Assembly (NCBI GenBank): GCA_033675265.1
Contig: JAUJYZ010001375.1
Span: 1-64,000, forward strand
DNA length: 64,000 nt
Reading direction: 5' to 3'
Origin: Actinostola sp. cb2023
Taxonomy: Eukaryota > Cnidaria > Anthozoa > Actiniaria > Actinostolidae
The notes under the pieces were generated by a model. That model ran no database searches. It saw nothing but the letters and a program-made list of their open reading frames with translations, and had not been told where the DNA came from. Positions within the stretch are counted from its first letter, which is position 1, and the number at the start of each line of letters is the position of its first letter. Shown here one piece after another: positions 21,673-33,617 of the stretch. Both the position numbers and the translations under genes were made by a program.

Positions 21673-24112
21673 TTAAGGGGGGTCGGTACTATCTCGTTGC
21701 CAGGTAACACGGTTGCTATGTCGCGAGACCGGAAGTGATATTTTCTTTCCGAATTGACTTACGCAAACATTGTTTTGTTTTGTTTTACTTTTGTTTCATT
21801 CAGGAAAATACACGATATAATAATTTTGTAGCAGGTTTTATTAATTATATTCACTAAGTATACTTTTATTAGAAGTGACATTGTTTTTCAGAACTGAAAA
21901 CTCGCCGAGATTTTCAATATTTTAGACTCAAGTTCAACACAACAACAAATTTTCACTGAAAAAAAAGAGGAAGTTGACTCGCTAAAGATAGAAAACAAAG
22001 AGCAAAAGAATAAGCGAATAATCGTTGGACATACACTACTCACTAGCCGAGACTTCCCAGTGTGACTGAAGTGAATGTCAAAACACAAACCGGCGAAATC
22101 CTGTGTACCTGTACTCCCGGCGTGGGCAATCGATAAAAATCGATATCGGAAAACCGATCGATAAATCGATATTAAGAGGATATTTATTTGAACATCGCGT
22201 AATATCCGCGAAAAGCGCCGAAAACGAGCGCTTTTGAACAGTTTGACTTTCGATTTTCGCTTTGGATTAACACTCTAATTTTATTTTAACTAAGCACAAA
22301 CTATTAAAAACAAAGTAAATTGTCTGTTTAAAGCTGTTTTAGCGTTGTACAAAGCCATTTTCCTGCTTTTTGTTTCAAATTTGAGCTAATTCAGGGGAAA
22401 ACATCAGCAATACTAGCAAATATACAGATCTAGCCCACGTGGGCAGTTTTCAAATCAAATTTTCACTTTGGATTAACACTCTAATTTCACTTTTACCGGT
22501 CAAAAACCATCACAAATAACTTGAACTCTTTGCTACAGCAGTTTTAGCCTTGTACAAAACGTATTCTCCATGCTATTGGTTTTTGGCGCTCAATACGCGC
22601 GTTCGTAAAAAATCTCCTCTTAATCGATAAAATTAAGTTAAACGTTATCGATTGTATCGATCAATCGATAAAAATCGATACTCACAACTTTTCTCGAAAT
22701 TAACTTTATCGATTTTATCGATTTTTAAAATTAAGTTTCTTTTAACTTATCTATGTTTATCATTAACTAGAACCAGAAGGATGTGACTTTCACTAATCGA
22801 AAAACCCAAGACAGAGTCAAACTAATTTTAAACACAAACTTACCGCGACGCGTTCCCGGGACGCGTTACGTGAAATCGACTGATCCGGTTTTCGGTTCCA
22901 CAAAACTTCCTAATCAAATTCCATTTCCGATACACAAGTTGCACAAATTTTCTGAGTTATCGTTATTGAGCAATTATTGTAACTGAAAAGCAATTCACAA
23001 CAGCACACATTTGTTTAACAACTTCATTCAATTACAATGTTGCGCCGGGTAGGCTTGTGCGGACTTCTTCAGTGACACCATCTTCTCAGTCCGGCTTCTC
23101 CTTATATGCTACTATACTTATCTAAATATTCAACAGTCTTCAACAGGCGTACAATATATCAAGTAAATATCTTATCGATAAAATCGATAATTATCGATTA
23201 AATTATCGATAAAATCGATATTGTCAAATGGAGAATCGATAATTATCGATTACTCACAACAAATACTTTTATCGATTTTTATCGATTACCGATAATTTTA
23301 GCTAATTTTCATCGATGTTATCGATTATTATCGATTATCGATTTTATCGATTGCCCACGCCTGGTGTACTTAACCATCATTTCCAAAGTTTTGCGTTGGA
23401 GAAACATGTTCGACATCAATTCAGGAGTCTCCAGTACTTCAGTGTCTGGGCAGAAGCAGCTTAAACTACGCAATTCAAGGAATATTTGAGCCGCTTTTGC
23501 AAGATATAAAGACATGTACAGCGACTTGCCACTTGCCACTTTTGTCGAGTTTCAGTCTGCTTGTTACAATGCATTCTGGGTAATTTTAAAGATGGCGGAG
23601 GAGCTAAGTGACCTGGCTGCTTGCATTTCAACAAATTACTTCCGGTCTGCAAAATCAAGTTTTTCTCGTCGGAAAAAAAGTTTATATGTGGTTTTTCGAT
23701 ATTTTAATAAATAAACGTGAATTATCTAAAACTTAGCGCATGGGATTTGTTATATTTTAAAAACTAAGAAAGTTACAAGCAAATACGTGGTTTTGTAAAC
23801 ACGAATTTTAGCGTCATTTTCTTATTTTTCCGAAATTCAAAAAACGCATGCGTGAATGTTTTGGAAACGTTCTTAAAAACATACTGATAACAATAATTTT
23901 TGAAAAAAAATCGAAACGCCCTTGAAAAACGTGTTTTTCTGCTTTGGGTCACGTGACAATGGGCATGGCCCAGTGACGTCATCATTACATTCCCACTTAC
24001 ACTGAATGACTATGTTCCAAATTTCACGGCTGTAAACCAAATATTAATTGACTTATGGCAATTTCATTTTCCCTAGCAACGAGCATCAAAAGATAGTACC
24101 GACCCACCTAAG
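21673..24112. mobile_element. 2.44-kb element with GGTCGGTACTATC ends
   Basis: Inverted ends TTAAGGGGGGTCGGTACTAT and TTAGGTGGGTCGGTACTAT. It encloses the TCGATA-rich element at 22120-23361. I found no transposase in it. Confidence 0.6.
22120..23361. mobile_element. Nested element with GGCGTGGGCAATCGAT ends
   Basis: Inverted ends GGCGTGGGCAATCGATAAAA and complement. Both subterminal zones are built of repeated ATCGATAA/TTATCGAT motifs, at least 15 copies in all. Non-coding interior. Confidence 0.65.
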
Positions 24113-24396
24113 GACGTTCGCGGTCAAAATGACCAAAAACATTTTTTTCCGAAATATGATCCATTTTTTCTTTATTTGATATCTAAAATAGCTTTCTTAA
24201 CATGTTTTCGATACTCAACGGCTTTTTGCTTTTGAAAAGCGCAAAAAGCAGCGATTTTTAAAGAAACGAACTCTCATTAGTACCCAGTCTCCCCTCGATA
24301 TTCAAAATGGCGGCCAATTTTCCGATATTTACGGCAAAATATCCCCGAAACGAACAAGGTGGCCCCCATTTTTTTTCCTGATCTGTAGTGAGCCCG

Positions 24397-27300
24397 ATGG
24401 ATTGGTCAAAGTGTTTGTTTTGTAACAATAAAACTCATAAAAAAGTCAAGGAGATGCAAAATGTCAGTACCTTTGAGGCATGTGAGACGATCATGGGAGC
24501 TGCGGAGGCTTATAGGTGATGAAAGAATGGTACATATATTACGTGGTGTTAATAACGATCTTGTTGCATCTGAAGCCAAATACCACAAGAACTGCTTTGC
24601 CTTTTACATAAGCAAGTCTAACCTAAAACACAAGTGCTTCAAAGAAAAAGACGAAGAATCGCTGTATGCCCAAGCTTTTAGAGAAATGGTTGAAAATATT
24701 CAAAAAGGCATAGATAATGGCAAAGCCTATGATATGACATCCCTACTGTCAATGTACCAGTGTCTTGCAAAAGAAAGGTGTAAAAATAAATAATAAAAAT
24801 AATAAAAATAATAATTATAATAATAATATATTTAAAAAAAGGTGTAAATGCAGAGAGCTACACAAAACAACGACTAAAGCAAAGATTACAAAATCATTTT
24901 CCGTCTAGAATCGTTTTCCATCAGCCATTTGACAAAAGAAAGTCTGAAGTAGTTTATTCAAGTCAGATATCTGTACAAAACGTCATCAACGCAGCCGTGG
25001 ACTTACATCCTTCAAGGCAGCAGAGCAAAGAAGACGGAGAGTCATTAGGTGATGAAGAGCACACAGATCAGATTTTCAAAGCTGCCAACAAAGGCTGAAA
25101 TAAAGAAATGTGTTGGTATCTCCATCAGACCCCTAGATGTAAATGATATCAACCAAGAGTCTGTTAGAAGTATTGTTCCTCAAAGTCTGTACTGGTTATT
25201 ACGCTGGATCATAAGCTGTGATGGCAATAGAGATGATACAAACTCTTCAGACCCTTGCAAAAACATGGCAGATGAAAGACGAGTTTTGAGCATTGCGCAA
25301 GACATCATTCACTGTGCATCCAATGCCCGAGTAAAAGTGCCAAAACACATTGGTATTTCAATGGTAGTGCATCATCAGACAGCATCAAAACAACTTGTTA
25401 CGCTGCTTAATCGCATGGGTCATTGCGCTTCCTATGATGAAATGAAAGGTGTTAATACAAGCCTAGCAATGGAAGTCCTTGCCAAATCGGAAGAATATGG
25501 AACTGTTTTGCCCTCTAACATATCACCAGGTTCCTTTGTACAGCTAGCTGCAGACAACAACGACTTTAATGAGGAAACTCTTGACGGTAAGAACACAACT
25601 CACGTGACTACTATGGTAATTTATCAACGGAAGATTTTTGGACCAGCACCTAAACCAACTGTTGTTGGAGATCATGCGCAAAGAAGAAGAACCCTGCTCG
25701 ACTTCGGGAACGTCTACCCAATTCAAGAATTTTCTGCCTATGGAAGACGACCAGCGCTTACATTTCTTGGTGACATTGACGATCTATGGTATCATGGCAT
25801 AACAAACAACTTAGTAAGAGCGAGCAACATCGATGTGCTTTGGGCGTTGCTGCGGATGAACCCCTCACGTTTAAGAGATCTGACGCTGAGAGATATCCAA
25901 CAGAATCAGTCTGTACCCAGCTGGAGTGGCTTCAATCCCATCCTCTTCCCAAATATTCCACGGTCAACGACAATAGGGTATTGCCCATTTATCCATGGTT
26001 CGTCTGCTGAATTCAGTACCATTTACACAGTATTGAAACATGCTCAGAAAGTCAGTGATAGCATAGGTCAAGTGGATACAGTTATAACATTCGACCTTGC
26101 CATTTATATGAAGGCCAAGCAAATACAGTGGAGATCACCAGATGAATTCTCTAATGTAGTTATACGAATGGGAGGATTCCATATTGCCCTGAACTTCTTG
26201 TTGTTATTAGGCAAGAAATACTCAAATTCAGGACTCGATGACCTACTCATAGAGTCAGGTGTGTATGGTGTTGGATCGACAAGTGCTTTGATGAAAGGCA
26301 AATCATACAATAGAGGTGTCCGAGCACACAAGTTGGCCATGGAAGCATTCTTCCGTCTACTGTGGAAATAATTTTCACATTGGCTTAGCATCAACCAAGC
26401 AGAAGAAACAAATGTTAATGAGAGCCTGTTGAGAAAGATAAAAGCTTGCAGAGTTGCAGTCCAGTGTTGAAGAAAGTGTTGAAGAATTAGAATTGGACAT
26501 GCAACAGCTACATCCACGTTTGAGGAATTCAAGAGGGAGTCTCGAGCCAAATCAAAGATGTTCGCCTTCTCAGACATGGCCCTTGAGCAGTCCATCAACT
26601 CGGATTCCAAGTCCAAAGGCGGAATCATTGGCATCACACAGAGTCCAACTGCACTTGAAAGGTGGTTCCTAACAAGTCATGAGCGTGCATCTGTTTCAAC
26701 AGCAATCAAGGAAATGTACAAAATCCAGGACAGTGATAGATTAGGAACACATAAAGAAGCAGCACCAAAGAGGTTAATACGTGATGAAGAAGACGTACAG
26801 AAACTTGTTACATGTTTCACATCTGGCCTGATGACAGACCCTTTTGCACAAGACACAGACCTCCTTCTTAATCTAGCTACAGGTGTAGTTTTACCTTGTG
26901 AAGTTGCGGATAGTTTGATTAACAGTACAGAGAAAGGACGGCAACAAATGAATACCTTTGTTCATAATCGTCTTAATACCAACACAGTCAGTTTCTGGGA
27001 CCCTGTACCAAAAATCTTAAGATAAAGACATTCGACACCACGACAAAGAAGATGCAGGTCAAAGCATCAGAAGAGAAATTTGTTACAGTCGGCACAGACA
27101 GAGACTTGTTTGGTCATCTTCTCATTGCGGCCAATGTGAGACAGATCGATCTTGAGGAAGTTTTGAGTTATGAACTGTCCCCTGTACCATTTTCTCTTGC
27201 ACATCCAGATGGCAGTCTCAGAAAGACAAACAAGAGCATCCTATTTTCCATTTTGGAGCGAAATGCGACTGTCCTTCCGAGACTCCCCACCCCACCTCCA

Positions 27301-27655
27301 GAAACTATGTCAGCACATTTCGAATCCAAAGAACAAGACCAACATATGCCAATTTTTAACAGATGCATTCTGCATATTAGGCCAAGAGAAGCTACCAGAC
27401 AACAAGAAGCTTATGGTCGGAGGGGGTTGCAAGGATGGCCTGAGTGCAGTTTCCATCACGAAAGGTCACTGGGAAACTGTGAGAGAATTGAAATCTAATC
27501 ACGAGGAAGCTGACACGAGATTGTTGCTACATGCCAAGCATGCTTCACAAGTTGTAAATAGAGTCATCATCCAGTCTCCTGATACCGATGTAATTATACT
27601 ATGTACTACCCACTACAGAGAATTGGGCTGTGATGAATTATGGTTTCTTAAAAAG
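24397..27655 (+). pseudogene. Gene B: broken copy of a multi-copy cnidarian gene family
   Basis: The ATG at 24397 starts CLFCNNKTHKKVKEMQNVST, then after a frameshift near 24505 reads RLIGDERM..EAKYHKNCFAFYISKSNL; the CxxC and HxxxC pairs look like a zinc-binding N-terminus. The main frame 25049-26371 has LAADNNDFNEETLDGKNTTH, FDLAIYMKAKQIQW, RMGGFHIALNFLLLLGKKY and YNRGVRAHKLAMEAFFRLLW. A further block (26540-27025) has KEAAPKRLIRDEEDVQKLV. The end (27440-27655) has HEEADTRLLLHAKHA and VIIQSPDTDVIIL, an acidic pattern like FEN1/PIN nucleases (inference). Damage includes an AAT-rich insert at 24787-24838, frameshifts near 24840 and 25090, TAA at 26369, apparent deletions near 26565 and 27300, and truncation at about 27655. 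The family is probably mobile; function unknown. Confidence 0.65.
24787..24838. repeat. AAT-rich insertion flanked by AAAGGTGTAAA
   Basis: A 52-bp AAT/ATA tract between two copies of AAAGGTGTAAA. It interrupts the gene B frame. Confidence 0.6.
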
Positions 27656-28215
27656 TCGTGACCCTCCCCCCAAACATAACAGCCCTCTCCCACCAAGTAT
27701 ATGTTATTGTTTCCACTCAGCGGCTTGTTACGCACGCTGTATATGCAAATTTTTAAGTTTTTTCTCAAGACGTCTAATATTGTTTCCCAATGTGGAAAAT
27801 AATATAATATGAGAAAGGAACAATCAGACATTTTATCATCTTTTTAAGATACATACATGCATCTTTCCAAATTCTTGTGAACAGAAAAGTTTCCATCCGC
27901 TGTCGGGCATGTCACGCAACACAAAAGCTGTTCAAAAATAACATTGATTTTTTTGGATTATTTTCGACATATTCGTCCTTCCGATTGAACTAAAAGTAAA
28001 TATAGCAAATGAACAATTTCACATAATTCAGCTGAGATCTGTTCACATTTTCCGATATATTATTGACAAATTTATGTCACGAGTTGACTCTGATACTTGC
28101 GTTACCCAACGAAAATATTAGCGTAATTATAGGGTGAAAACGGGCCTCGTAGGGTGTGTGAAAGTAATTTGCCCAGAGATTTCTCTTCATGTTTCGAAAG
28201 GCAAATGTCTAATAA

Positions 28216-28823
28216 CAGGGCATCTGACACGTTGCGGGAAAAAAAGTAAAATTGTGCGGGATTTTGGACGTAAATTGTGCGGGGAAAAACATCGATTGTG
28301 CGGAAAATTGTGTGGGATTGCACAATATTTTAAGGTTTCGGTACACATTTCTCCCAGAAAATTGACCCCAAAATGTCCAGATCACTTTAATTTGAAGGAA
28401 AAGATATCAGAGAAGGTATTATTTTGATTTCTTTCTTTCAAACTCGCAAAATCGAGCCAAAAAACAAACCTCAAATTTACACTCAGCTCGAGAGCGAAAC
28501 GATCATTGAAGCGAATGGAACGCCTTGGCATTTTTTACAAACTAGAGCCCAGGCTTGCGCAAGCTATGAATGGAACTCCTTGTCGTTTTTTACATCTGCT
28601 CGAGCCGTTCGAACAAAACAAGGGATTTCTGGACGTGTTTTCAAAGGTAAATAGCGTAAAAATATCCATCAAATTTTTCCCAAAGATCAAGAGGAATGTC
28701 TGTTTTAATGAAAATTTTCAACAAATTGTGCGGGATTTTGCAGATTTTGAGGAATTGTGCGGGATTGTGTGGGTTTGACCTAATTGTGCGGACCCGCAAC
28801 CGTGCAACCTGTCAGATGCCCTG
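28216..28823. mobile_element. hAT-like MITE with CAGGGCATCTGACA ends
   Basis: Inverted ends CAGGGCATCTGACA(C/G)GTTGC, flanked by TAATAA on both sides. TTGTGCGGGATT motifs recur near both ends. Confidence 0.75.
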
Positions 28824-29080
28824 TAATAAGGCTTCGGGTGAAAGTTTACGTTATTTCGAGAAATCGCACATGCCGAACCTTTACCGTATTTTTACCATAA
28901 AAATTGATTTTCGCAAATGCGAAAAGTACAGCCTTTGTTTAGAATTTCCCCCCGCCTTCGTTATCATACAATTTGAATTCTTTTTTCATCAAGAAGGAAG
29001 AGAAATGTCTAAATATTACAGAGAAAATGTTTCAAAATTAATTTGTGGAATGGTTTTGTAAAGCAAGTCGATAATATTTA

Positions 29081-29234
29081 CAGGGCTCGACACTAGCAGT
29101 AGTCTGCTAGTCTCAGACTAGTGAAAGTTTGCTGTGGACTAGTGAAAATCTTATCAATTAGACCTAGGGACTAGTAATTATCCACAGTCACTAGCCCAAG
29201 GACTAGTACCTCAAAAAGTTAGTGTCGAGCCCTG
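29081..29234. mobile_element. MITE with CAGGGCTCGACACTA ends
   Basis: Perfect 15-bp ends CAGGGCTCGACACTA, flanked by ATTTA on both sides; interior repeats of GGACTAGT. Confidence 0.75.
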
Positions 29235-30336
29235 ATTTAGGGTAAAAATATGCATAATGATGTGTAGCACAATCACATGTACATTTAGGGTTGTTCAAAT
29301 TGATTTCACAATATCTTCGTAAGCAAATGATGGATTCGATTCAAACTTTCCATTTTGATGTAAAAATGATTGAAGTTTAATAATACATATAAATATTGCC
29401 AATCGAAATTGTTTAGTATGAAAAAATATTGAAGATGATGCGATAAGTTATGAAATTACGCATGTAACGCATAACACCTCATTTGCATAAATATTGGAAA
29501 AACCATATATTTTGCCCCGAAAAAGATTACGAATAAGAAAAGTGACTGCATTCATTTATTTAATGGTATTAAAGGACATCATATCCAAAGTAACAGCATT
29601 TACAGTCTATATTTGAAAGAATGGGAATAAAAAATCCGGTCGTATCTGAGTGCTTATGTAACGCTGCATATCCAACAGCGCTTGACTCCATACAAAAATT
29701 GGTACAGCAACTTCGTACACGGACCTAGAAATAAAGTTAATATGTCTGAGTAAAGTTCATTAACCTATATGCTGTTGTGGAAAGTAATTTTTTTAAACAA
29801 GTTATAGCGACGGAGAAATAAAGGATTTGGTGATTCGGAAACAATTTTGTTGTGCATTTTTATCGAGTAAAATTGTACAGTACTTACAAATATGAAAGTC
29901 CGTATATCAGCTTTGAGATGACTTTGATTGTTGATACATCTCCACGGCACAGTTCATGTATTGGACTGCAAATTCCCCGCGTTTTACAGCCTTACATTCG
30001 ATAGAAATGAAGAAATTTCACTTGAAGTAATTCGGAAACATATCTGTAGTTCGGTCTTGTGTTTACCCAGGTGTAACGATCGAATTACCGCTACACTCTG
30101 GAGTAGAAAAGTGCATATACGAAGACCTCATCGTAAAATTTGCTTCGAAATCGTGCAAGAACGTCGAAGTAGTCCTGTGTAACCACTCCTCTGTATATGT
30201 GGGGAGTTCATGCTAAGATAAAAGGGCTAAAAGCACGTGTACGGCACGTGAAATACGTGCCTTGCGAAATGCGTGATTTCACAACAACAAAAGGTCAGAC
30301 AAAGCGTGCACCATACAAAGCAGTTAATTTCTCGAG

Positions 30337-31122
30337 ATGGATAATAAAACAAAAAGCTCTTTAAATGCCGAAAAGATGAAAAAGTGGAGAGAAGAAAAGA
30401 TCAAGAAAAAGAAAGCGGCAGACAAAGAGCACTATGAAAAGAATCGTGAGCGTAAAATTTCACAAGTTCAAGAGAATAGAGCGGCTCGAAAAACGGGACG
30501 GCAAACTGGCGTGACACGGAGATCCCAGAAGAAGAAAAACATGGGATCTAAGCAGGAGAAAATAGATGCTGCCGATGAAAGAAGAGAAAAAATACGGCAA
30601 CAAACGCGAGAAAGAGTAAAAAGATTACGAGAAAAAAGAAGGGAAGAAAGGCGCGAAGAGCAAATCGACGAAGAACCTTCGCTTTCCAGTTTCAAAAGCA
30701 GGATGGCAAAGACTCGCGCGCTAAAGAAAACAATGGAAGCAATGCCGAAAACAGAAAAAGCAGAACTGTTAGAAACAATTTCATCCAGCCCACGGACAAG
30801 ACGATTGCTAACAGATAAAGGACTCATAAAAACTCCAGAGGACATGAAAGAAACAACGGCACTACGCGCTCTGGCAGCAGACATCACCGAAGGGATTGAC
30901 CATCTCAAAAACAACGTTACAAGTGATAACAGAGCTGCATACAATGCATTTAAAAATATAGCTTTTGGAAAAAATGTTGTTAAATCTAGAGCTAAGAAGT
31001 CTCTTTCAAAACTTGTAAATATCGAACGTAGAAGTGTGAGTAAGGCAGTCCATCAAGAGGCAAAAAATTATGTCGGGCGAGAAAAAAAGCTGGGTTTACT
31101 TGGAACGAAAAACAAGAGGTGA
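30337..31122 (+). CDS. ORF1 of the two-ORF transposon: basic coiled-coil protein
   Basis: A 261-residue protein, extremely rich in Lys, Arg and Glu in its first 120 residues, likely a charged coiled coil that binds nucleic acid. It then has FKSRMAKTRALKKTMEAMP and SSPRTRRLL..GLIKTPEDMK. The ATG follows CTCGAG. It ends REKKLGLLGTKNKR, overlapping ORF2 by 53 bases in a different frame. The ORF2 segment LERKTRGDA lines up with the ORF1 end, so the two may be one long protein split by a single frameshift in this copy. No function beyond association with the putative transposase can be stated. Confidence 0.6.
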   Translation: MDNKTKSSLNAEKMKKWREEKIKKKKAADKEHYEKNRERKISQVQENRAARKTGRQTGVTRRSQKKKNMGSKQEKIDAADERREKIRQQTRERVKRLREKRREERREEQIDEEPSLSSFKSRMAKTRALKKTMEAMPKTEKAELLETISSSPRTRRLLTDKGLIKTPEDMKETTALRALAADITEGIDHLKNNVTSDNRAAYNAFKNIAFGKNVVKSRAKKSLSKLVNIERRSVSKAVHQEAKNYVGREKKLGLLGTKNKR

Positions 31123-33112
31123 TGCAGTCAGCCAGGAAGATAAACAGCTTGTTTTCAATTTCTGGACAAACGCAGCCAGCAGACCAACAGGAGATAAAAA
31201 GGATGTCCTCAGAAAGAGAATTGGTAAGCAGTACATTGAGCATGCCAAGCACGTCCTCGAAAAGACGCAAACAGAAGCCTTTTTGGAGTTTCAGGCTCTC
31301 TATCCAGATGTGAAAATCAAGCAACGGAAGTTTGAATCTCTAAAGCCATTTTTCATCCGTGCTGCAAAGGAAAAAGACAGAAGGTCATGTCTCTGCAGGA
31401 AACATGTTGAGATGCAAATTGTATTCAAGGATTGCATGAAATATCGGAAAGCTGTATGCAAAAAGAATGGAAGAAATGATGTTGCAATTCCTTCTACATT
31501 AACAGAAGCTGTTAATTTGACATTATGCAACAAGTCTGATGAGCATAGCTACAATAATATAAAATGTTTGAATAGGGAGTGTAATGAATGTGGGGTGGAC
31601 AAATTTGTATTACTGCCAGAAGAGGTCTCTGTAAGCAATGATGAACAGGTTGTTTGGAAACATTATGCCTATGTGGGAACAGGAAAATTCTTGTCAAATG
31701 GGCAAGAAAAGAAAAAGATCACTTTGGTTTCAAAGCAAACCCCACCAAAGGAACTATTTAAAAAATTTCAGGAACTTTTAAAAGACTACCCCTATCACTC
31801 TTTCATGGCAAAATGGCAAAGAGATCAAATGGACAACCTCATTGAGCACCTGCCCCACAATGAAGTAATATGCGTCCATGATTATTCAGAAGGTTACAGC
31901 TGCAGGCAACAAGATGAGTTGCAATCTGAATACTTTGATGTGGCCAAAGTCTCCCTTCACATCACCATTCTGTACCGACATGCAGTGGAATCCATAGATG
32001 GCAAGATAAGCACAGAAGAAGGTCCACAGATTGTCAAAGAGCACCTGTTTGTGATCTCAGATGATGAAGTCCAGGACTACCACTCTGTGCACAAAGCTCA
32101 AGAGCTAATCATAGCCTACCTGAAAGAACAACTACAAATGAAGATCAACAAGCTGCATGAGTTCACAGATGGATGTGCTGCACAATACAAGTCTCGGCAC
32201 TGCATTGGGGATCTCTCTTGCTGTCTTGCTGACTATGGATTCCAAGTGCAGAGGAGCTTCTTCGAGACTTCACATGCAAAAGGGGAGCAGGATGCTGCAG
32301 GGGCACATATCAAACAGAAGGTGAGCCATGTTGTACTCAGGAAAACTGCAGTGATTAGGAATGGCAAGGACATGATGAAATACCTTGAAGAGAACTTCAC
32401 CACCCCTTCAACATCTACATTTGCTTCACGCACAAAAGCGGTGGGGCTAGCCTGCAGGGTTTTCTTCTATGTCCCAAGAGAAGGTGAAGGGTCTGTAGTG
32501 CGACGTCGACCAGATAGATCTTTCAAAGAGCTCAAGGGTATCAGGAAACTGCACTCTGTTAAGACAACCACTCAGCAGGGCAGAATCTTTGTACGTGATC
32601 GTTCATGCTACTGTATTGATTGTATCAATGGAGAGGAGGAACATTGTACAAACAAAGAATGGGTGGATGACTGGCGTGAGGTACGATTAGAAAGGGAGTC
32701 ATCTGTTGCAACAACCAGACAAGCTGTGGAGGAGACTGAAACTACCCTTGGAGACACAGCAGTCTGCATTGCCTATCTTGCTGCCAAGGGGAGTATAGTA
32801 GCCATTGCAGCAGCAGATGATCCTGAGTACGAGTACTACCTCATGAAAGTAACGAGTGATGGGGTAGTAGAATTGGAAGATGCAATAACTGATCAATATG
32901 GTTGCAGCTTCCCTAGAGGTTCTGTAGGACTTAAAGGAAACTTTTATATCCGAGAGAACATAATTGATATGACATATAAACTGGACCAGAGGAAAACTGC
33001 TTTCGTGATGGCTGGAACAGTGCGACACATTTGTGGTGACTTGAAAAAGAAAAGAAACAATATTTATAAAGTCCCTCTGGATGTTAATGAAGAAATCATT
33101 GCTTCTTTGTAA
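31070..33112 (+). CDS. ORF2: RNase H-like putative transposase (680 aa)
   Basis: The open frame is intact. Three spaced acidic sites match a DDE-type RNase H core: VHDYSEGYSCRQQDELQSEY (Asp 271), EFTDGCAAQYKSRH (Asp 367) and FFETSHAKGEQDAAGAHIKQ (Asp 408). I recall the same DFSENY / DGxxxQYK / SHxKGxxD pattern in many uncharacterised invertebrate proteins. Cys/His groups flank it: CLCRKHVEMQ (about 107), CLNRECNEC (about 166), and CYCIDCINGEEEHC near 545, probably zinc-binding. A Gly/Tyr-rich C-terminal segment (DPEYEYYLMKV onwards) may be a small beta-barrel. Being flanked by perfect inverted repeats supports a transposase role. The superfamily name is uncertain. The start at 31070 may not be the true one, since the frame seems to continue from ORF1. 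Confidence 0.75.
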   Translation: MSGEKKSWVYLERKTRGDAVSQEDKQLVFNFWTNAASRPTGDKKDVLRKRIGKQYIEHAKHVLEKTQTEAFLEFQALYPDVKIKQRKFESLKPFFIRAAKEKDRRSCLCRKHVEMQIVFKDCMKYRKAVCKKNGRNDVAIPSTLTEAVNLTLCNKSDEHSYNNIKCLNRECNECGVDKFVLLPEEVSVSNDEQVVWKHYAYVGTGKFLSNGQEKKKITLVSKQTPPKELFKKFQELLKDYPYHSFMAKWQRDQMDNLIEHLPHNEVICVHDYSEGYSCRQQDELQSEYFDVAKVSLHITILYRHAVESIDGKISTEEGPQIVKEHLFVISDDEVQDYHSVHKAQELIIAYLKEQLQMKINKLHEFTDGCAAQYKSRHCIGDLSCCLADYGFQVQRSFFETSHAKGEQDAAGAHIKQKVSHVVLRKTAVIRNGKDMMKYLEENFTTPSTSTFASRTKAVGLACRVFFYVPREGEGSVVRRRPDRSFKELKGIRKLHSVKTTTQQGRIFVRDRSCYCIDCINGEEEHCTNKEWVDDWREVRLERESSVATTRQAVEETETTLGDTAVCIAYLAAKGSIVAIAAADDPEYEYYLMKVTSDGVVELEDAITDQYGCSFPRGSVGLKGNFYIRENIIDMTYKLDQRKTAFVMAGTVRHICGDLKKKRNNIYKVPLDVNEEIIASL

Positions 33113-33292
33113 AGTCAATAATCATCTAATTGTATCAATTGTACATTTTTTTTTTTCATTTTTTTTAGTAATTATAGTAATTTTAACAAGTCATATAGCA
33201 AAGTGCCACACCCGCAAAGGATCATGGGTAATTAGTTAATGTGCTGTAAATGTCTAATTAATGACAGAAATTTGCTTAAAATATCTGAAATG

Positions 33293-33617
33293 TAATTGCC
33301 CTATACCACTATGACGTCACATCAAAACAATCTATTGTTTAAACGCTAAGGATCATGGTCGCTAGAGGGGGACAAAACAGCAACAACACAAAGGATTACC
33401 CAAATAAATGTATTTTACAGACGGTCTGAAAGCGATAAAAGTCACCAAACACAGTAAATATTGTGGGAAAAGCATCGATGAACATAATATCTGGAAACTA
33501 GCCAATTGAAATCTAGCGAACCTCAGCAGAGCAGATTTAGTTCAAATTTCTATTGTTCTTCACGATTCTGTCCCCCTCATAAATAAGCCGTTACGTCATA
33601 ATGGTATAGGGCAATTA
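33293..33617. mobile_element. MITE with TAATTGCCCTATACCA ends
   Basis: Inverted ends TAATTGCCCTATACCA(C/T)TAT and complement next to TA; inserted in the 3' part of the two-ORF transposon. Confidence 0.7.

Noticed and set aside
21888..23658. Minus-strand open frames of 60-75 codons within the 21673-24112 element
   Set aside because: No shared motif, no phase-consistent join across the nested element, and composition like the surrounding non-coding DNA.
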